A DNA stretch of 64,000 bases from Tachypleus tridentatus (GCF_004210375.1 NC_134834.1:38158264-38222263); one strand, 5' to 3'; positions 35,956 through 47,925 are shown, counted from the stretch's first letter. Program-made: numbers and translations. Notes: a model not told the origin generated them from the sequence alone.

Positions 35956-38371
35956 TGCGCTAAAAACAACAGCAGAAAACTAAAAAGCGACTACAAAATT
36001 TTGAACTCGAGATTTCGTTCCTAATTCTCTCGAGGAGCTTGTGTCTTCTGGATCCTTTCTTTTTTGTACACATGATAATGTTAAAAGAGTGTAGTTATTA
36101 ACGGATCCAACTTATAGAATTAACACGGAAGCCTTTTAATTCTTATATTTTTTAAAAAGCTTATGCAAATAATTACTTGTGTATTGATCCGTATTTATCT
36201 GGTTTCATTTCTGTACAAAATATAATATTTTGCATTACTTTGAATAAACAACTCAAACTATTAATACCTTTATGCTGTTTTTTTAGTTTTATTATTAATT
36301 ACGTAACAAGTTTGTTTAATATGTTAAGAGTTTTATATGTAGAAATTTTAATACATTGTTACACTTAGTGTTTAGCTACTTAACGTTTTGCTTTCTTTGA
36401 GTGTTTGTTACATTTTCTTGAATGTTTACACTGTGAACAAAATGTATGCTCTACAATTGTAAATAAGAACTTACCTTAACAAAAATAAAAGATGTTTGTA
36501 ACATCAGATTTAAAGAATAAATGTATTTGAATATTTTTATTAAGTGTTCTAAACACAGGTACCGATTAGAGTAGATTTGGTGCGTTTGATATTAAACTTT
36601 TTATCACTTTGACTTGTAAATCCTTATTAATAAGAGGCCTAAGCCAAAATGTTATATTTCTGATAATATCTTAATATCTTGGAATAAACATATTTATATA
36701 TTCTGTTTGTTAGAAACTTGTTATTATTTTTCAATCAATCAACACAAGTATTTAAGCACAAAGATATTAATAAACTACTATATATTATTGTTTGAAATTT
36801 ATTTTACGTTAAGCATATGGGACTTGCTCTTTTTTAAAACAAAACTCAGTGAATTGAGTATGTTACACTAAAGCGATTTTGGAGCTTTACCACGCCTGAT
36901 TATTGCTTTGTCTGACGACTGTGCATCTTGACAATTTATTTGCAAAGCAATTTCCAATGCAAAAGACTGCTTTCATTCCTGCAAGCATTCATTAATCCAT
37001 CTAGTTTACGAGAACAACTTTCTCCAAGCACCAATTTCAACAGCCTGATCGAACAAAAATTCAGACTACTTGACCATGGTTGTGAAACGTCTTACTGTAA
37101 TTTTCTTTCTTGATGGTTCCGTTTTTTTAAGGTAATTCATATTCTTTTGTTTTCCAGTGCTATTAAGGACCAAAGAAACCTCTTCTCTCCGTCCCAAATA
37201 CATCTTTCTGATGTGAGTTTATGATGGTTTTGCATCTAAAAGATTGATACAAACACTTTCTAAATGCGAGAAATTGTCAAAAAGTAATCCTGATAAACGT
37301 CTTTCCACTGTGGATTTATATGGGCTATTATTGTCACATGACTTCTTATTTGCTTATGCGAAAACGTAAATAAAATGTACCTAACCCTGTAAAACATACT
37401 ACGTTCTCTTCTTTTTTGGTAAACGAAATGTAAAAAGACCCTACAATATCGATACAAGTGTTAATATTTTATATGCTATGTTTAGAGTCAAGATGAATTA
37501 GGTCACCTTCTAGGACTGGCACCAAGGGACTAGCCCATTATTAATTAGACACAAAAGAAACCGTAAAGAGGTTGAAGTTGGAACATAACGGAATAATGTT
37601 AACTTTTTTGAAAACTAGAAAAGTGTACATGAGGTGAAAAGTAATAAAAACAAATGGAACTTCTGTATTTGTTTGAAGAGTTTATGAAAATAGTGTATGC
37701 AACTATTAAAGTTAACGAATTTTTTTAAACCGTTCCAGAACGGAAAATTAGGTTCAACTTAGCTGACAGGATGACAGTGTTATTAAAAGTTTTATATAAT
37801 TAGCATTTTTCACACATAAACTGACAAATTTTAACAATGCAAGCTACGTTGAGTGCCAACTTTATTTATTTATTTTTATATTATTCACTTACTGCAGTAA
37901 CTTTTCTGTCTGTTTTTTTAGAAATTATCTTTATGTGAAAGAGTTCTTTGTGTTAGAGTCAAGCGAGTGGCGCCATTGCCTGAAAGAGTGGTAAAATATG
38001 TTGTTGTTGTTTTTTTGTCGTTCTGCACATGACACATACTGGACTAACTGTGACAGATGATGGGCTAAATTTGTAAATCCTGTTTCGAGTGTGTGGCAGG
38101 AGAAAAACAGATAAAATTTAAAAGGCAAGCACAGCCATAAAATTATTTTTCCTTTCTCTAAACAGTCCTTGTAGTACACATAAAAGACAAAATTAATTAA
38201 AAAGGAATTTGGTTAAAATAAAAAACAACGTTAGTGTGATTCCAAGCTGTCATTTAAATGAAAAACTTTATTGTCCAACTCTAGTTTTTGGAAAATATTT
38301 CGGGTAACGATGGGTTTCAAATATGTCACACTGTTAATGCATAAACATTTTTTGTAATAATTCGAATTTCT

Positions 38372-38599
38372 TCTTGACGACAAGAAACTCACTTGAAATA
38401 AAAATGTATCTCAGAAGAACTGGTTCTAGTACAGGCATTCTTATGAATTATACAAAACAAGCATCAGTAAACGTGCTTATTTTGTCTTAACTTATTATTT
38501 AAATCTTCTGATAGAAATTCCAATTGTATCTCAGAACGGTTGAAATGGGTGTTAACACTTTTACTAATAAAACAGAGAACGTTTCGACTTTCGTTTTAC
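38372..38599 (-). mobile_element. Short Penelope-type insertion with perfect 13-bp target duplication
   Basis: The insert is bounded by AATTCGAATTTCT at 38359-38371 and 38600-38612. Read on the minus strand it holds GTCGAAACGTTCTCTG near its start and CAAGTGAGTTTCTTGTCGTC at its end. This is a second variant of the terminal module seen at 47.9, 52.0, 55.1, 60.8 and 63.1 kb. Inside it, TGTATCTCAGAA is repeated (38405-38416 and 38525-38536) around 108 bp, most of which is an inverted copy of the DNA just right of the insertion. Confidence 0.75.
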
Positions 38600-38694
38600 A
38601 ATTCGAATTTCTATCAGAAGATTTAAAATAATAAGTTAAGACAAAATAAGCACGTTTACTGATATTTGTTTTGTATAATAATTCATTAGAATGC
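38435..38694. repeat. Long inverted repeat, arms about 92 and 96 bp
   Basis: The left arm 38435-38526 and right arm 38599-38694 are nearly perfect reverse complements (few mismatches, a small indel), separated by about 72 bp. The right arm is host flank including the target duplication. The left arm is inside the Penelope-type insertion. The arms would form a very stable hairpin. Confidence 0.88.
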
Positions 38695-38757
38695 ATATAT
38701 TGTAACTTTTTAATTATAATCCTGTATCATCACATTGTTATCATATGCCACCCTCAC

Positions 38758-38850
38758 GCCCTGGTGTCATAGTGGTACGTATACGGACTTACATACTAGA
38801 AACCGGGTTTCGATACTCGTGGTGAGTTTGTGCTTAACTACAAACAAACA
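38758..38850 (+). mobile_element. SINE family B copy, shortened
   Basis: Forward: 'cgccctggtgtcatagtggt', 'aaccgggtttcgatactcg', then directly 'tttgtgcttaactacaaac'. The 'agagcacagatagccc' part is deleted. Confidence 0.78.
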
Positions 38851-39525
38851 TATACCAAACCTTATACACTGTACGTGGATCTAACTGTGCACGTGAACTG
38901 AAAAAGATAGCATTATAAAATATTGTATGTAATACTATGCTCTCTTATTCTGAAAGAAATATTTCACATGAAGAAAGACTTTATTTGGAATAGGTATTTG
39001 GTATACACCTAGTATGGGCACTGTTCATCAAACGATGCACTCTTTTCTTTTTATTTAAATAAAGATTGTTTAACACTAACAAACACCGTGGTCAGTCTTT
39101 TTTTTTTCCAAACTCGGTCAGAGTTAGAGAATTAAAAATATAATTTCATGATAAATTTCTTGGTTGTTCCTCCTGCCATGTTCGGTTACTACCTTCAAGG
39201 TGAATCAGTAACCTAAAAATACCCCGGTTGTTTTTACAATTGCAAGTTTACTTACAGAACTTTATAAATTGTGAGTTTTCGATTATGCAGTGTATAAAGA
39301 GAGTATACTAGTGACTTAATATTTAAATTGATAAATTACTTAAACATACTAATAGATTTACATTTTCATTAATAACTAAAGGGAGTGGTATTAGAGTTTG
39401 AATAATAAAAGTTTGTGATTATAAACTTTAGGTCCAAACAACTATTCAGCTGTTTAGAGGTTTTGTTTTTATGTTTTTCTTCCTGTATACTACTTTCACA
39501 GAGATTGTTAAAAACATAAGGTAGC

Positions 39526-39645
39526 GTTGTTTGTAATTAAACACAAAACTACAAAATGGGCTATTTATGCTCTGCCCACCACGAGTATCGAAAGCTGATT
39601 TCTAGCGTTGTAACTCCGCAGACAGATTGCTGTGCCACTGGGGGC
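39526..39645 (-). mobile_element. SINE family B copy
   Basis: Reverse: 'gttgtttgtaattaaacaca', 'gggctatttatgctctgccc', 'accacgagtatcgaaagctg' and head 'attgctgtgccactgggggc'. Well preserved. Confidence 0.85.
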
Positions 39646-39671
39646 AAAGGCAACATAAGCTATTATTTTAC

Positions 39672-39726
39672 AGTATAATCAACATTACATATATATATCT
39701 ATAATCAACATTACATATATATATCT
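39672..39726. repeat. Two-copy tandem repeat of about 27 bp
   Basis: The unit 'ataatcaacattacatat' followed by (at)n and 'ct' occurs twice in direct succession, the first near 39673 and the second near 39700. It is probably a replication-slippage product of the AT-rich unit. Confidence 0.7.
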
Positions 39727-41550
39727 ATAGCTGCTTAGTAAACACGATTTGGCAAGTTAAGGTCTACCTACATAATCTACGTAAAATCTATGACAGTATT
39801 TAGGAGCAAACTCTCAGATTGTTCAGTTCTTTAATTCAGATACTATGATTCTGAAATACGAAAATGAAATTCGAAAACCTGTAAAAGAGGGAACGTAATA
39901 AAACACACAATAAGGCGAAAGGGAAAGTATTTCAGCAAGAGGGCAAAAAACACACAAGGATAATGGCCCATAAACAGGAAGGAAGAGCACAAGTGAAACA
40001 TAGCCTGATAAACTAAATAATTATACGAGAGAGTTCTGTTGGAAGTAAGGTGTAGTTAAGAACATAAGAATGACAATTTAATTTTTAAAAATAGAACGAA
40101 ATTTAACTATAAAATTTGATCATATGACCCAAACACTCGTTTTGTAAAAATACTAAGGAGAAATATTTAAGCTCTGGAGCAACGCTGCAAAGTAGAAAAG
40201 ATGAAAGAGTGTCAATATGGAACACTATAGTGTCACGCTTTAAAATGGATTATGAAGAATATTGAGTAGAAGTTTATGAAGAAATCCCTTAGAACAAGAG
40301 TTAGAGCTGAATCGGCTTACGAGTTAATTTATGGAGCATCGTACGCCTAAATATTTCCTGAAAAGTAAAATGTGGGTTTAATTTGTTAAATTTTTCCTAG
40401 ATTATGCTTGTAGTTACAGCTTTGAAGACACGAGTGATTTCTTGTGTTCTGTAGCAAATTCTGTCACCTAAGTTTTGAGTTTTCGGATCTGAACATAATA
40501 ATTAGTTATTTTGACTGAATATCTTACAACCAAACGGTAGACTTCTGGGACTGGAATACTTGAATAAGTAGTAAGTGTCTGTACAGCAAAATAGTTTCTA
40601 TAGTCTAAACAAAAAGAGGATGGGAAGTGAGCGTGTGATGGTAAGGGTTGGTTAACATTTCAATTCATAAAGTTATTTAATACTTAAACGTGTATCTATA
40701 ATATTTTTTATTAAAATAGTTCACTATCTTGAATTATTAATTCTAAGTTCTAAAGTTCAAGAAATATATTTTTAGTGACAATGAAAATTTGATGTAGAGA
40801 GTATTTAATAACCTACTTTTAGTAAATATTTTTCGTTCGCTAAGATATGTATATGTATATCTTTAGAAACCCTGCAAAGTTTCACTAAGTTTACAAATAT
40901 TAAAATAAATCCAGTCAAAACTAAGATTTGTAATCCCAAAAAGTTTCATGGCATTTACAAATTAATTTTTCTACTAACATATTTTTAAAATGCCAAAATA
41001 AGTTTCATTTAAAAAAAAGGTTAAAAACTCAAACATCGATGAAGTTGGATTAAAAATACACAAAAATAAAAGTATAATGATTGATTGTTATTACCACAAA
41101 CAACTTTAATAATTTTATAAACTTCATCTTCCCAAATCCGAGAAAAAATATACATAGAGTAACTTTCTTGAAAAGTTATATACATCAATTACCAGTAATT
41201 TATATCTTTATGAAAATGAAGCACAAACATTGTAACACAAACTCACAGGATTACTGGACTGTTTACTGTTTTTAATAAGAGTTCATGATTGAGAATATTA
41301 ATTACTGTGTACATAAATAGGCATCACATTTTATTATGTATATCTTTAAAATATTTTTGTTTGTTTTTTGTAATTGTATTGTAAATAAACATTTCTGGGT
41401 GTTTTGAATTCATTTTATGAGGCTGCTCTTGTGCAGAGTTATCATTAATTAAAATTTTAATTGATTATTTGGAATTAAATCCGAGCTACACACTGACACT
41501 TTATGGTCAAAACCAGCTCAAAACCAACATTTTGGTGACAAGATAATTTA

Positions 41551-41825
41551 GGGCCAGGCATGACCACGTGGTTACAGTGGTCCACTCATCATCTGAGGGT
41601 CGCGGGCTTGAATCCCCGTCACACCAAACCTGATGTTCTCTTCAGCCGTGGGACGTTAGAATGTTATGATCAATCCCACTATTCGTTGGTCAAAGAGTAT
41701 CCCAAGATTTGGCAGTGGGTGGTGATGACTAGCTGTCTTTCCTCTAGTCGTACATTGTAAAATTAGGGATAGATAGCGCAGATAGCCCTCGTGTAGCTTA
41801 GTGAGAAAATTCAAAAACAAACAGA
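41551..41825 (+). mobile_element. SINE family A, near full length
   Basis: Forward copy: head 'gggccaggcatgaccacgtg', B box 'cgggcttgaatccccg', core 'cacaccaaacctgatgttct', body 'ccactattcgttggtcaaag' and tail 'ttcaaaaacaaacaga'. Confidence 0.9.
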
Positions 41826-41844
41826 CATGACAGTTAAGAATCTG

Positions 41845-41962
41845 GGGTCTCACTCTAGGATAACGGCAAGTCTACGGATTTGCAACGCTAAAATCAAAGG
41901 TTCGATTCTCTTTGGTGAATATAGTAGATAGCGCGATGTAGCTTTGTTATAAGAAAGACACA
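41845..41962 (+). mobile_element. SINE family C copy
   Basis: Forward: 'ctctaggataacggcaagtc', 'tacggatttgcaacgctaaa', 'aaaggttcgattctctttgg', 'gatgtagctttgttataaga' and an (ac)n end. It is the sense-strand partner of the copy at 14613. Confidence 0.78.
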
Positions 41963-42689
41963 CACACAAGAATCCAGGATTTACTATTAGAGCTCCGATG
42001 ATCATCCTAACAGAACATAATTAGAGAAGCGTGATGCAATGATGGCATTGCTCACACCCAGGCTGCATGTTTAAATTTAAGCTTGGTATCCAAACTATGA
42101 GATGAGGATTTTCACGCTGTTCCTTTAAAAGACATACCACATCTGTATGTGATCGAACAATTGAAATAACCACTAAGGATCCCTTGTCAGTGGCAGCGCC
42201 AGGATATTTTCGTTGGGGAGGTGAGGTAAACTGTGGAGGGACTTCCCAAAATGCCATCAATATGAATTGATACCATCAGTATAGATGGTAAATTATAATA
42301 ATGTAAATACCAAGGTACATTTCAGAAAGGTGTGCTATCTTGAACTGCGTTTTCAATGCAGTTTTAATTGGAAACTCATACTCTGATTAATAATTCATTA
42401 TTACAAATTAGAAATAATCTGTTTATGAAAATATGCGTATATGTAAAAGAGGAAGCTCACCTAAATTCCACCCAAGATAGTACATAATAATAAAGAAATT
42501 CGAGATTAGCTTAGATTGAACACTTAATATACCATTAAGAGTAAAGCTACAAATCGAAAGAAATATAACATAAAGACATAGTTTTCATAGCAGAAACGAA
42601 TTATCCCATGTGAAGTTAATACACTCTGAGGAAAAGTAAAGTCACTATCAGGCTAACTATCTTTCATCATGTTGTGTTTATAGTCAATA

Positions 42690-44855
42690 TTACTTCAAAA
42701 CAATACGCCTGTTCTGGTGATTGGCAGCAAATGTGTCTATAACAGTATCAATATCGAGTTGTTTTGCCCTCCTGGAGTTTACTGATATGACAGCAAGGTT
42801 GCTGGTGCGGTTGTTACCACTGCTGTTGCGCAAGTATGTCTTGAGAAGCTTCAGACATGATAAACTTTTCTCACAGGCAGCTGAAATGACAGACAGGGTC
42901 ACAGCGATGCATACAAGTTTGTGGAGATCCATGAAGGCATCCTTCTATGGCTTCAGCACGGTTGTGGCTCCAATGGTGTGGATACTTCCTGCCCCTTGTC
43001 TTTCTTCCTGACAGTTAGCCGGTTCAACTGGTGGATTTCCACTGCGAGGTCATCCTCTGCCACACCATAGTTTGCTGCCATTCCTAAGAGTGCTTGCTTG
43101 TCCAAAATGTGGAGTGTTTGGGGTTCAATGCAGTTGCACCCATCAGAACACTGCAGGCATCAGAGGAGAATCTTCTATTCAGCTCGTTAGCATCCTGTCT
43201 ATGATGGCATAGAAGGTGTGTCTCCTGGCATCTGGTGTTTGTTCATCTCTTTCGCCAGTACTAGATGTGATTATGAATTCGTCTAGGTGTTTGGGGACAG
43301 ATCGCTGTCCACCTTGACGCACCGTCTCAGTGCATATTCCCACTTTCTTACATATATCCTCAGCAGACTCTTCCAAGTCTCTCCATGCTGCTTCAGTTCT
43401 CATTTCTGAGAGATCAAAGATGACAAATTATACTAGATCCTCTGCAGAGGCCAGCTGCAGGTCAGTGGACTGGAGGTGGTCTGATAGCTGTTTTGCCATC
43501 AGCAGTAGTTTTTCTATGGCCACCCGACTGGTTACGAACTGCTGATCTAGGAGGATGCACAGACCTTTTGATTCAGTGGCTCTGTGGACATTGTCCCCCT
43601 CCACAAGATGCTTTAGGATTGTCACAATGGCAGGGATGGTTCTTTTAACAGCCAGACAAGCAGCATGTTGGCAGGCCCATCTTATGTCTGACAATCGCTT
43701 CAACACTATGTGCTGATTCACAGGTTCAAGCTCCTTCTGTATCTTCAGAAATTCTTCATGCACAACCGATGTAGAGAAGAATTTGTACAGCTTCTGAATT
43801 GTTACAAAGAACTCTGCTGCAGCCTGGACGTTGTGCACACAATCAACTAGCACAAGGCTGAACCTGTGTGCATAGCAGTGGACATACACAGTCTGAGACA
43901 CCTCTCTCCTGAACCTCTTCTGTACGCCACTGATGTGCCCTGATATGACTGCAGCTCCGTCATAGCACTGGCCAATGCAGGCATTATGGTCAATACCACA
44001 TTTAGCCAGAGTCTCCATGATTTTCTTGAGCAATGAATCTGCATCCAGACCCTCAGTAGCTGTGAAGTCCAGGAACTCCTCGTGAACGCTTTGTTGGTGG
44101 AGGTACCTTACCACAACGGACAGCTGTTCTTGTTTGCTCACATCCTTTGTTTCATCCACCATTAGAGCAAAATGCTCAGCTTCCATGACCTCTTTGCTGA
44201 TATCCTTCCTGATCATTCCAGCTATGATGTCAAGCAGTTCGTTTTGGATATCATTGTGCGTGAACTTGGCATTGCCAGGACCACTCAGCTACCTCTTCAC
44301 GATTTCATCATACCTGGAAATCATATCAAGAAGTTCCAGGAAATTGCCCCTGTTATCAGACTGACTACCTTCCCTGTGACCTTTCTGGGCTTCATTCTGT
44401 CATGCTGTGTAAAGCAGTGCATCTATTACGGCTCTTATGTAATGTCGGTTTTCCTCCACAGTTTTATCATGGCTTGCATCGAGAGCATGTTGGATCCTTG
44501 CACCCTTTGTTTTCTGCAATTTAAACTCTGCCCAAGCTTGCATGGCAAACTTGTGTCCTGCAGAGTTATCATGGGACTTCAGTGTTGTGGTCGCCTTCTT
44601 CCAGTTCCGAAAGCTTTCATGGATGAAGGACTTCTCAATTTTACTGAAGTGTGTGTGACTGAAAAGACGACATACGAAGCAGAATGAAGCATCTTGGGTC
44701 ACAGAGTACTTCAACCACGAGTGCTGATCATGCCAATTCTTGTTGAATAACCTTGACTGGCTTCTGCATTCTGTGGCCAGGTATCTCTTCAAGTCTGGAC
44801 AAGTAGAACCACTATCTGAAAGCTGTCTCAGGTCCTTGGGTCCTGTGGAAGTTTC
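42690..44855 (-). pseudogene. hAT transposase, ZMYM1/DUF4371-like, inactivated
   Basis: One minus-strand reading frame carries the family layout. A TTF-type zinc-finger region lies at about 44792-44500 (CRSQSRLFNKNWHDQHSWLK, ASFCFVCRLF, HDNSAGHKFAMQAW). The DUF4371/catalytic core lies at 44216-43428 (FALMVDETKDVSKQEQLSVV, CIGQCYDGAAVISG, VYVHCYAHRFSLVLVD, DIRWACQHA). The hAT dimerisation C-terminus is at 42932-42690 (ACEKSLSCLKLLKTYLRNS, NRTSNLAVISV). Breaks: in-frame TGA at about 44402, a TAG at about 44290 and a TAA at about 43430. Single-base frameshifts lie near 43190 and 43100. Upstream, a TGA at 44858 closes the frame, so a further 5' exon may exist. The antisense ORF at 44172-44687 is a shadow. 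Confidence 0.87.
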
Positions 44856-45699
44856 TCACCCTGGGTGTGAGTGGTGCCCTCTTGCGGCTGGGGTCCGCAC
44901 TAGTCATGTCCGTATTCTCACCATCACGATCACCACTATTCTCCTCATCTGTATCACATGTTTGTAGGACCATCTATTCGCTGCCTCTTCTTGGGCAGCA
45001 GGTAGTGTTGCATAATCAACCCTAGGTGTAGTATGACCGGTTTATATTTTGGTGGGAGATGTCTGACTTTTGTCTTGTTTGTTGGTGTCCTTGTTTGAAA
45101 ACGAGTCGCTGATGTTGATTTCCTTTTATTAATCCAAACTGAGTGTGTGTTCCAGTGTGAGGCCGAGTACCAGAGAGAGCGAGAGCCGAGTAAACAAACT
45201 TAACTCCTTTTAATACAGAGCATGCAAACGTCAAAGTGACCCCCGAGCCGGTTGACTGCTAATACCACTTCTTACTTCCAAGTTGTGTTAGTTTATATGA
45301 AACGAATGGGAATTTCTCTCTTTATATCGGCATTAGGGCTTACAAAATATATTCATTTTAAACATCGAAATCTAAGGAAAAAGATATAACATACATACTG
45401 TTGGGTCATTTCATGAATAAGGAACAAATAACAACTAAACATGGTTCAACATTACGAACAACTGCTCTGCGGCATTGAAATCACCAAATTATATTAATAG
45501 CACATGAAAATCCAGAACATATGCGTAAAATACTGTTAGAGAAAGTGTTTATCTTTAACCATATAACACAAGTACTTAATTAGAGGGTAGTGATAATGGA
45601 AAATTATCAGGAATAATTATTATTAATTACTATTATTATGCCTCTCGATTCCATGAAGGAACATAGGGCCGCAATCGCTTGCGGATTCATTAACAGGCT

Positions 45700-46220
45700 G
45701 GTTTTTTAAGTGAGTAGATTGTTAGCCTACCGCACAAACCCCAACCAGGAGGAGAAACCTTTTGCCCTCCCTAATTTCGCAGTGTAAGACTAGAGGGAAG
45801 GCAGCTAGTCATCACCACCCACCGCCAACTCTTGGGCTACTCTTGTACCAACGAATAGTGGGATTGACCGTCACATTATAACGGCTGAAAGGGCGAGCAT
45901 GTTTAGCGCGACTGGGATGCGAACCCGCGACCCTCGGATTACGAGTCGCACGCCTCGGTTTTTTAAGTGAGTAGATTGTTAGCCTACCGCACAAACCCCA
46001 ACCAGGAGGAGAAACCTTTTGCCGTCCCTAATTTTGCAGTGTAAGACTAGAGGGAAGGCAGCTAGTCATCACCACCCACCGCCAACTCTTGGGCTACTCT
46101 TTTACCAACGAATAGTGGGATTGACCGTCACATTATAACGCCCTCACGGCTGAAAGGGCGAGCATGTTTAGCGCGACTGGGATGCGAACCCGCGACCCTC
46201 GGATTACGAGTCGCACGCCT
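45700..46220 (-). repeat. Tandem duplication of SINE plus flank, unit about 257-265 bp
   Basis: The non-SINE lead 'ttttttaagtgagtagattg' through 'aggagaaaccttttgcc' occurs at 45702 and again at 45959, each time followed by the same reverse family A SINE. The second unit is some 8 bp longer at 'cgccctcac'. The first ends within the tRNA-like head (after 'gagtcgcacgcct'), exactly where the second begins. This is a segmental duplication and not two independent insertions. Confidence 0.9.
45765..45956 (-). mobile_element. SINE family A, copy 1 of the tandem pair
   Basis: Reverse copy starting at 'ccctaatttcgcagtgtaag', lacking the usual tail, and ending inside the tRNA-like head because of the duplication boundary. 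An 8-bp deletion lies in the core. Confidence 0.88.
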
Positions 46221-46243
46221 AACGCGCTCGGCCATGCCAGGCA
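46023..46243 (-). mobile_element. SINE family A, copy 2 of the tandem pair
   Basis: Reverse copy from 'gtccctaattttgcagtgta' to the complete tRNA-like head 'cgctcggccatgccaggc'. It differs from copy 1 at a few positions. Confidence 0.9.
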
Positions 46244-46334
46244 CTACAGGGCTAATTAAAGAACACAAACACATCTTTGATAAGGCATGTTGTAAAACTG
46301 TGGGCAGCTAATGGGAGTGAACGGGGGGGGGGTG

Positions 46335-46389
46335 GCGTACGGCTAGCATCTGGATCTCGATCGGGCTGAGCCGATCGTTAGCCGTACGC
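46335..46389. repeat. GC-rich nested palindrome inside the hAT element
   Basis: The outer arms GCGTACGGCTA (46335-46345) and TAGCCGTACGC (46379-46389) are perfect reverse complements. The inner arms CGATCGG (46358-46364) and CCGATCG (46371-46377) nest within. It is CpG-rich in an AT-rich setting, preceded by a G run, and part of a CpG-rich patch extending to about 46500. Confidence 0.8.
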
Positions 46390-47358
46390 AGAGCGTACAC
46401 CATGGTCAGCGGCTCGGTGATCATATGCTTAAGGCGTTCGAGGCGGGAATCGCGCGCTCGAACAAAGCAAACCCGCGGCCTGGATATTGAGTGGTCATAG
46501 TCGCACCAAAACAAAATGTCTAAATTGAAGTTGACCTTCACAGAAAGGCTGGTTTCTTCATAAGTTCACATTATTCATACAGGTCAAACTGTGATTGTGA
46601 TATTGTTCTTATTATCATAAGTGTGACAAGCACCTGTTACAATAATGTAACTACAACATTACATCAAATTAGGCACTTCTAAATAGCCCAATGAGAATTT
46701 TAAAATTCATTCTAGAATTGTTTAGAAATATTATTTGGTCAGTTAACATGTAAGGTTATTTTCTAATCATAAGTATAACATTAATTGGATTGTAAGTCAC
46801 AATTTGAAGTGTATGCCACAATCATCAGTACGATTTTGGATGGCTGATACACAATGCAAAATGATCTCACAGAGGACACAACACCGGCTAAATGCTTCAT
46901 GGTTTTGACCTATACACAATACACTTATACATGCATGCTATGTTTTACTTTTCAATAAAAAATAAATGAAATTAATGGGTAAATACCTGTGAAACTTTTG
47001 GTTTATCAAGTAAAACCCCGATGATCTGTTGTAACTTGAAATCAACGTGGTTGTCTAATCTTTGTCAACGCTCGAGATAGAATGGCATTACACAGGGAGC
47101 GGCAATATAGCGCATGAGTTTCAGTGCATTCAGTACGTTGCTATGGGACGCATGACACATACTTCCGTGTTAATGAAGACGTTGAGCTCTACAGATCTAT
47201 GTCTCTTTGATGTTAATTGTTAAGCAACAACGACGATTGTGTTTTCCATATTTTATAAATGTATGTAGGTAACAATATTAGGGGGCTGAGGGGGCTTGGC
47301 TCATTTGGGGGCTCAAGCCCTCCAAGCCCCCTTCCCCGACGCTGCCACTGTCCCTTGT

Positions 47359-47925
47359 ATTCATACACTATATGGAAAGTAAATAAAGATTAAGTATGTG
47401 TTTGGACATTACAACCTTATGATAGAGCTTTTTTCAATGGAAATTATGCTGCAGGGTTATTATCAAGATGCATGGTCACCAGATAGAACATTATTGGATA
47501 TAAAAACATGGTGAGGTTCCAAAATCATTTGTTATAACTTAATCAACCCACTTTAGTATGTTTGATAAAGTAATAGTTTCATCACATTTCCATAAACCTC
47601 GGTAAACACATTTTTGACTCATTTTTGGTCTAACAATATATCATGATGGAGTTGTATGTGTTGTAAAAATAAAACACTTGAGGTTAAATGCATTCTCAAG
47701 ACGGCTGGTATAGTTATTAGCACTTGAGAATACAGATTTAAATAAAATAGATTTGAAAACTTTGGCTGACTTATGCATAATTATGTTTGTGAGATAGCAT
47801 TGCTAAAAAATGAGATTTCATACACTGTTTTTTTAAGTCATCCAGTTTTGATTCACGCCCATGGCTTTCATGTTCACTGTAACATTTAAGTACAAAATTC
47901 TATAATAAAACTATAGCCAAATACA
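47359..47925. other. Spacer between hAT element and Penelope-type insertion
   Basis: AT-rich single-copy-looking DNA directly right of the hAT target duplication. No feature seen. Confidence 0.35.

Larger units (their letters stand above)
33286..41550. other. 8 kb intergenic stretch with scattered repeats, no gene
   Basis: AT-rich DNA holding degraded SINEs (34126 +, 34497 -, 34685 -, 35858 +, 38758 +, 39526 -), a Penelope-type insertion at 38372-38599 and a short tandem repeat at 39672-39726. The remaining ORFs (for example 36177-36368, 36928-37113, 37260-37457, 41081-41275) are short, AT-driven and without signature. Confidence 0.5.
42188..47350 (-). mobile_element. Complete hAT DNA transposon, 5163 bp, with TIRs and 8-bp target duplication
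   Basis: The left terminus CAGTGGCAGCGCC (42188-42200) is matched inverted by CAGTGGCAGCGTC at the right terminus (47350 back to 47338). The flanks TCCCTTGT (42180-42187 and 47351-47358) are identical, giving the 8-bp target duplication expected of hAT elements. The transposase gene (42690-44855, minus) lies in the left half; the right half is its long 5' region. It carries two SINEs in a tandem duplication and a GC-rich palindrome. The transposase is broken, so the copy could move only with help. The perfect duplication suggests a not very old insertion. Confidence 0.92.

Noticed and set aside
44172-44687. 171-codon forward ORF
   Set aside because: It is antisense to the hAT transposase (zinc-finger to core) and has no domain of its own.
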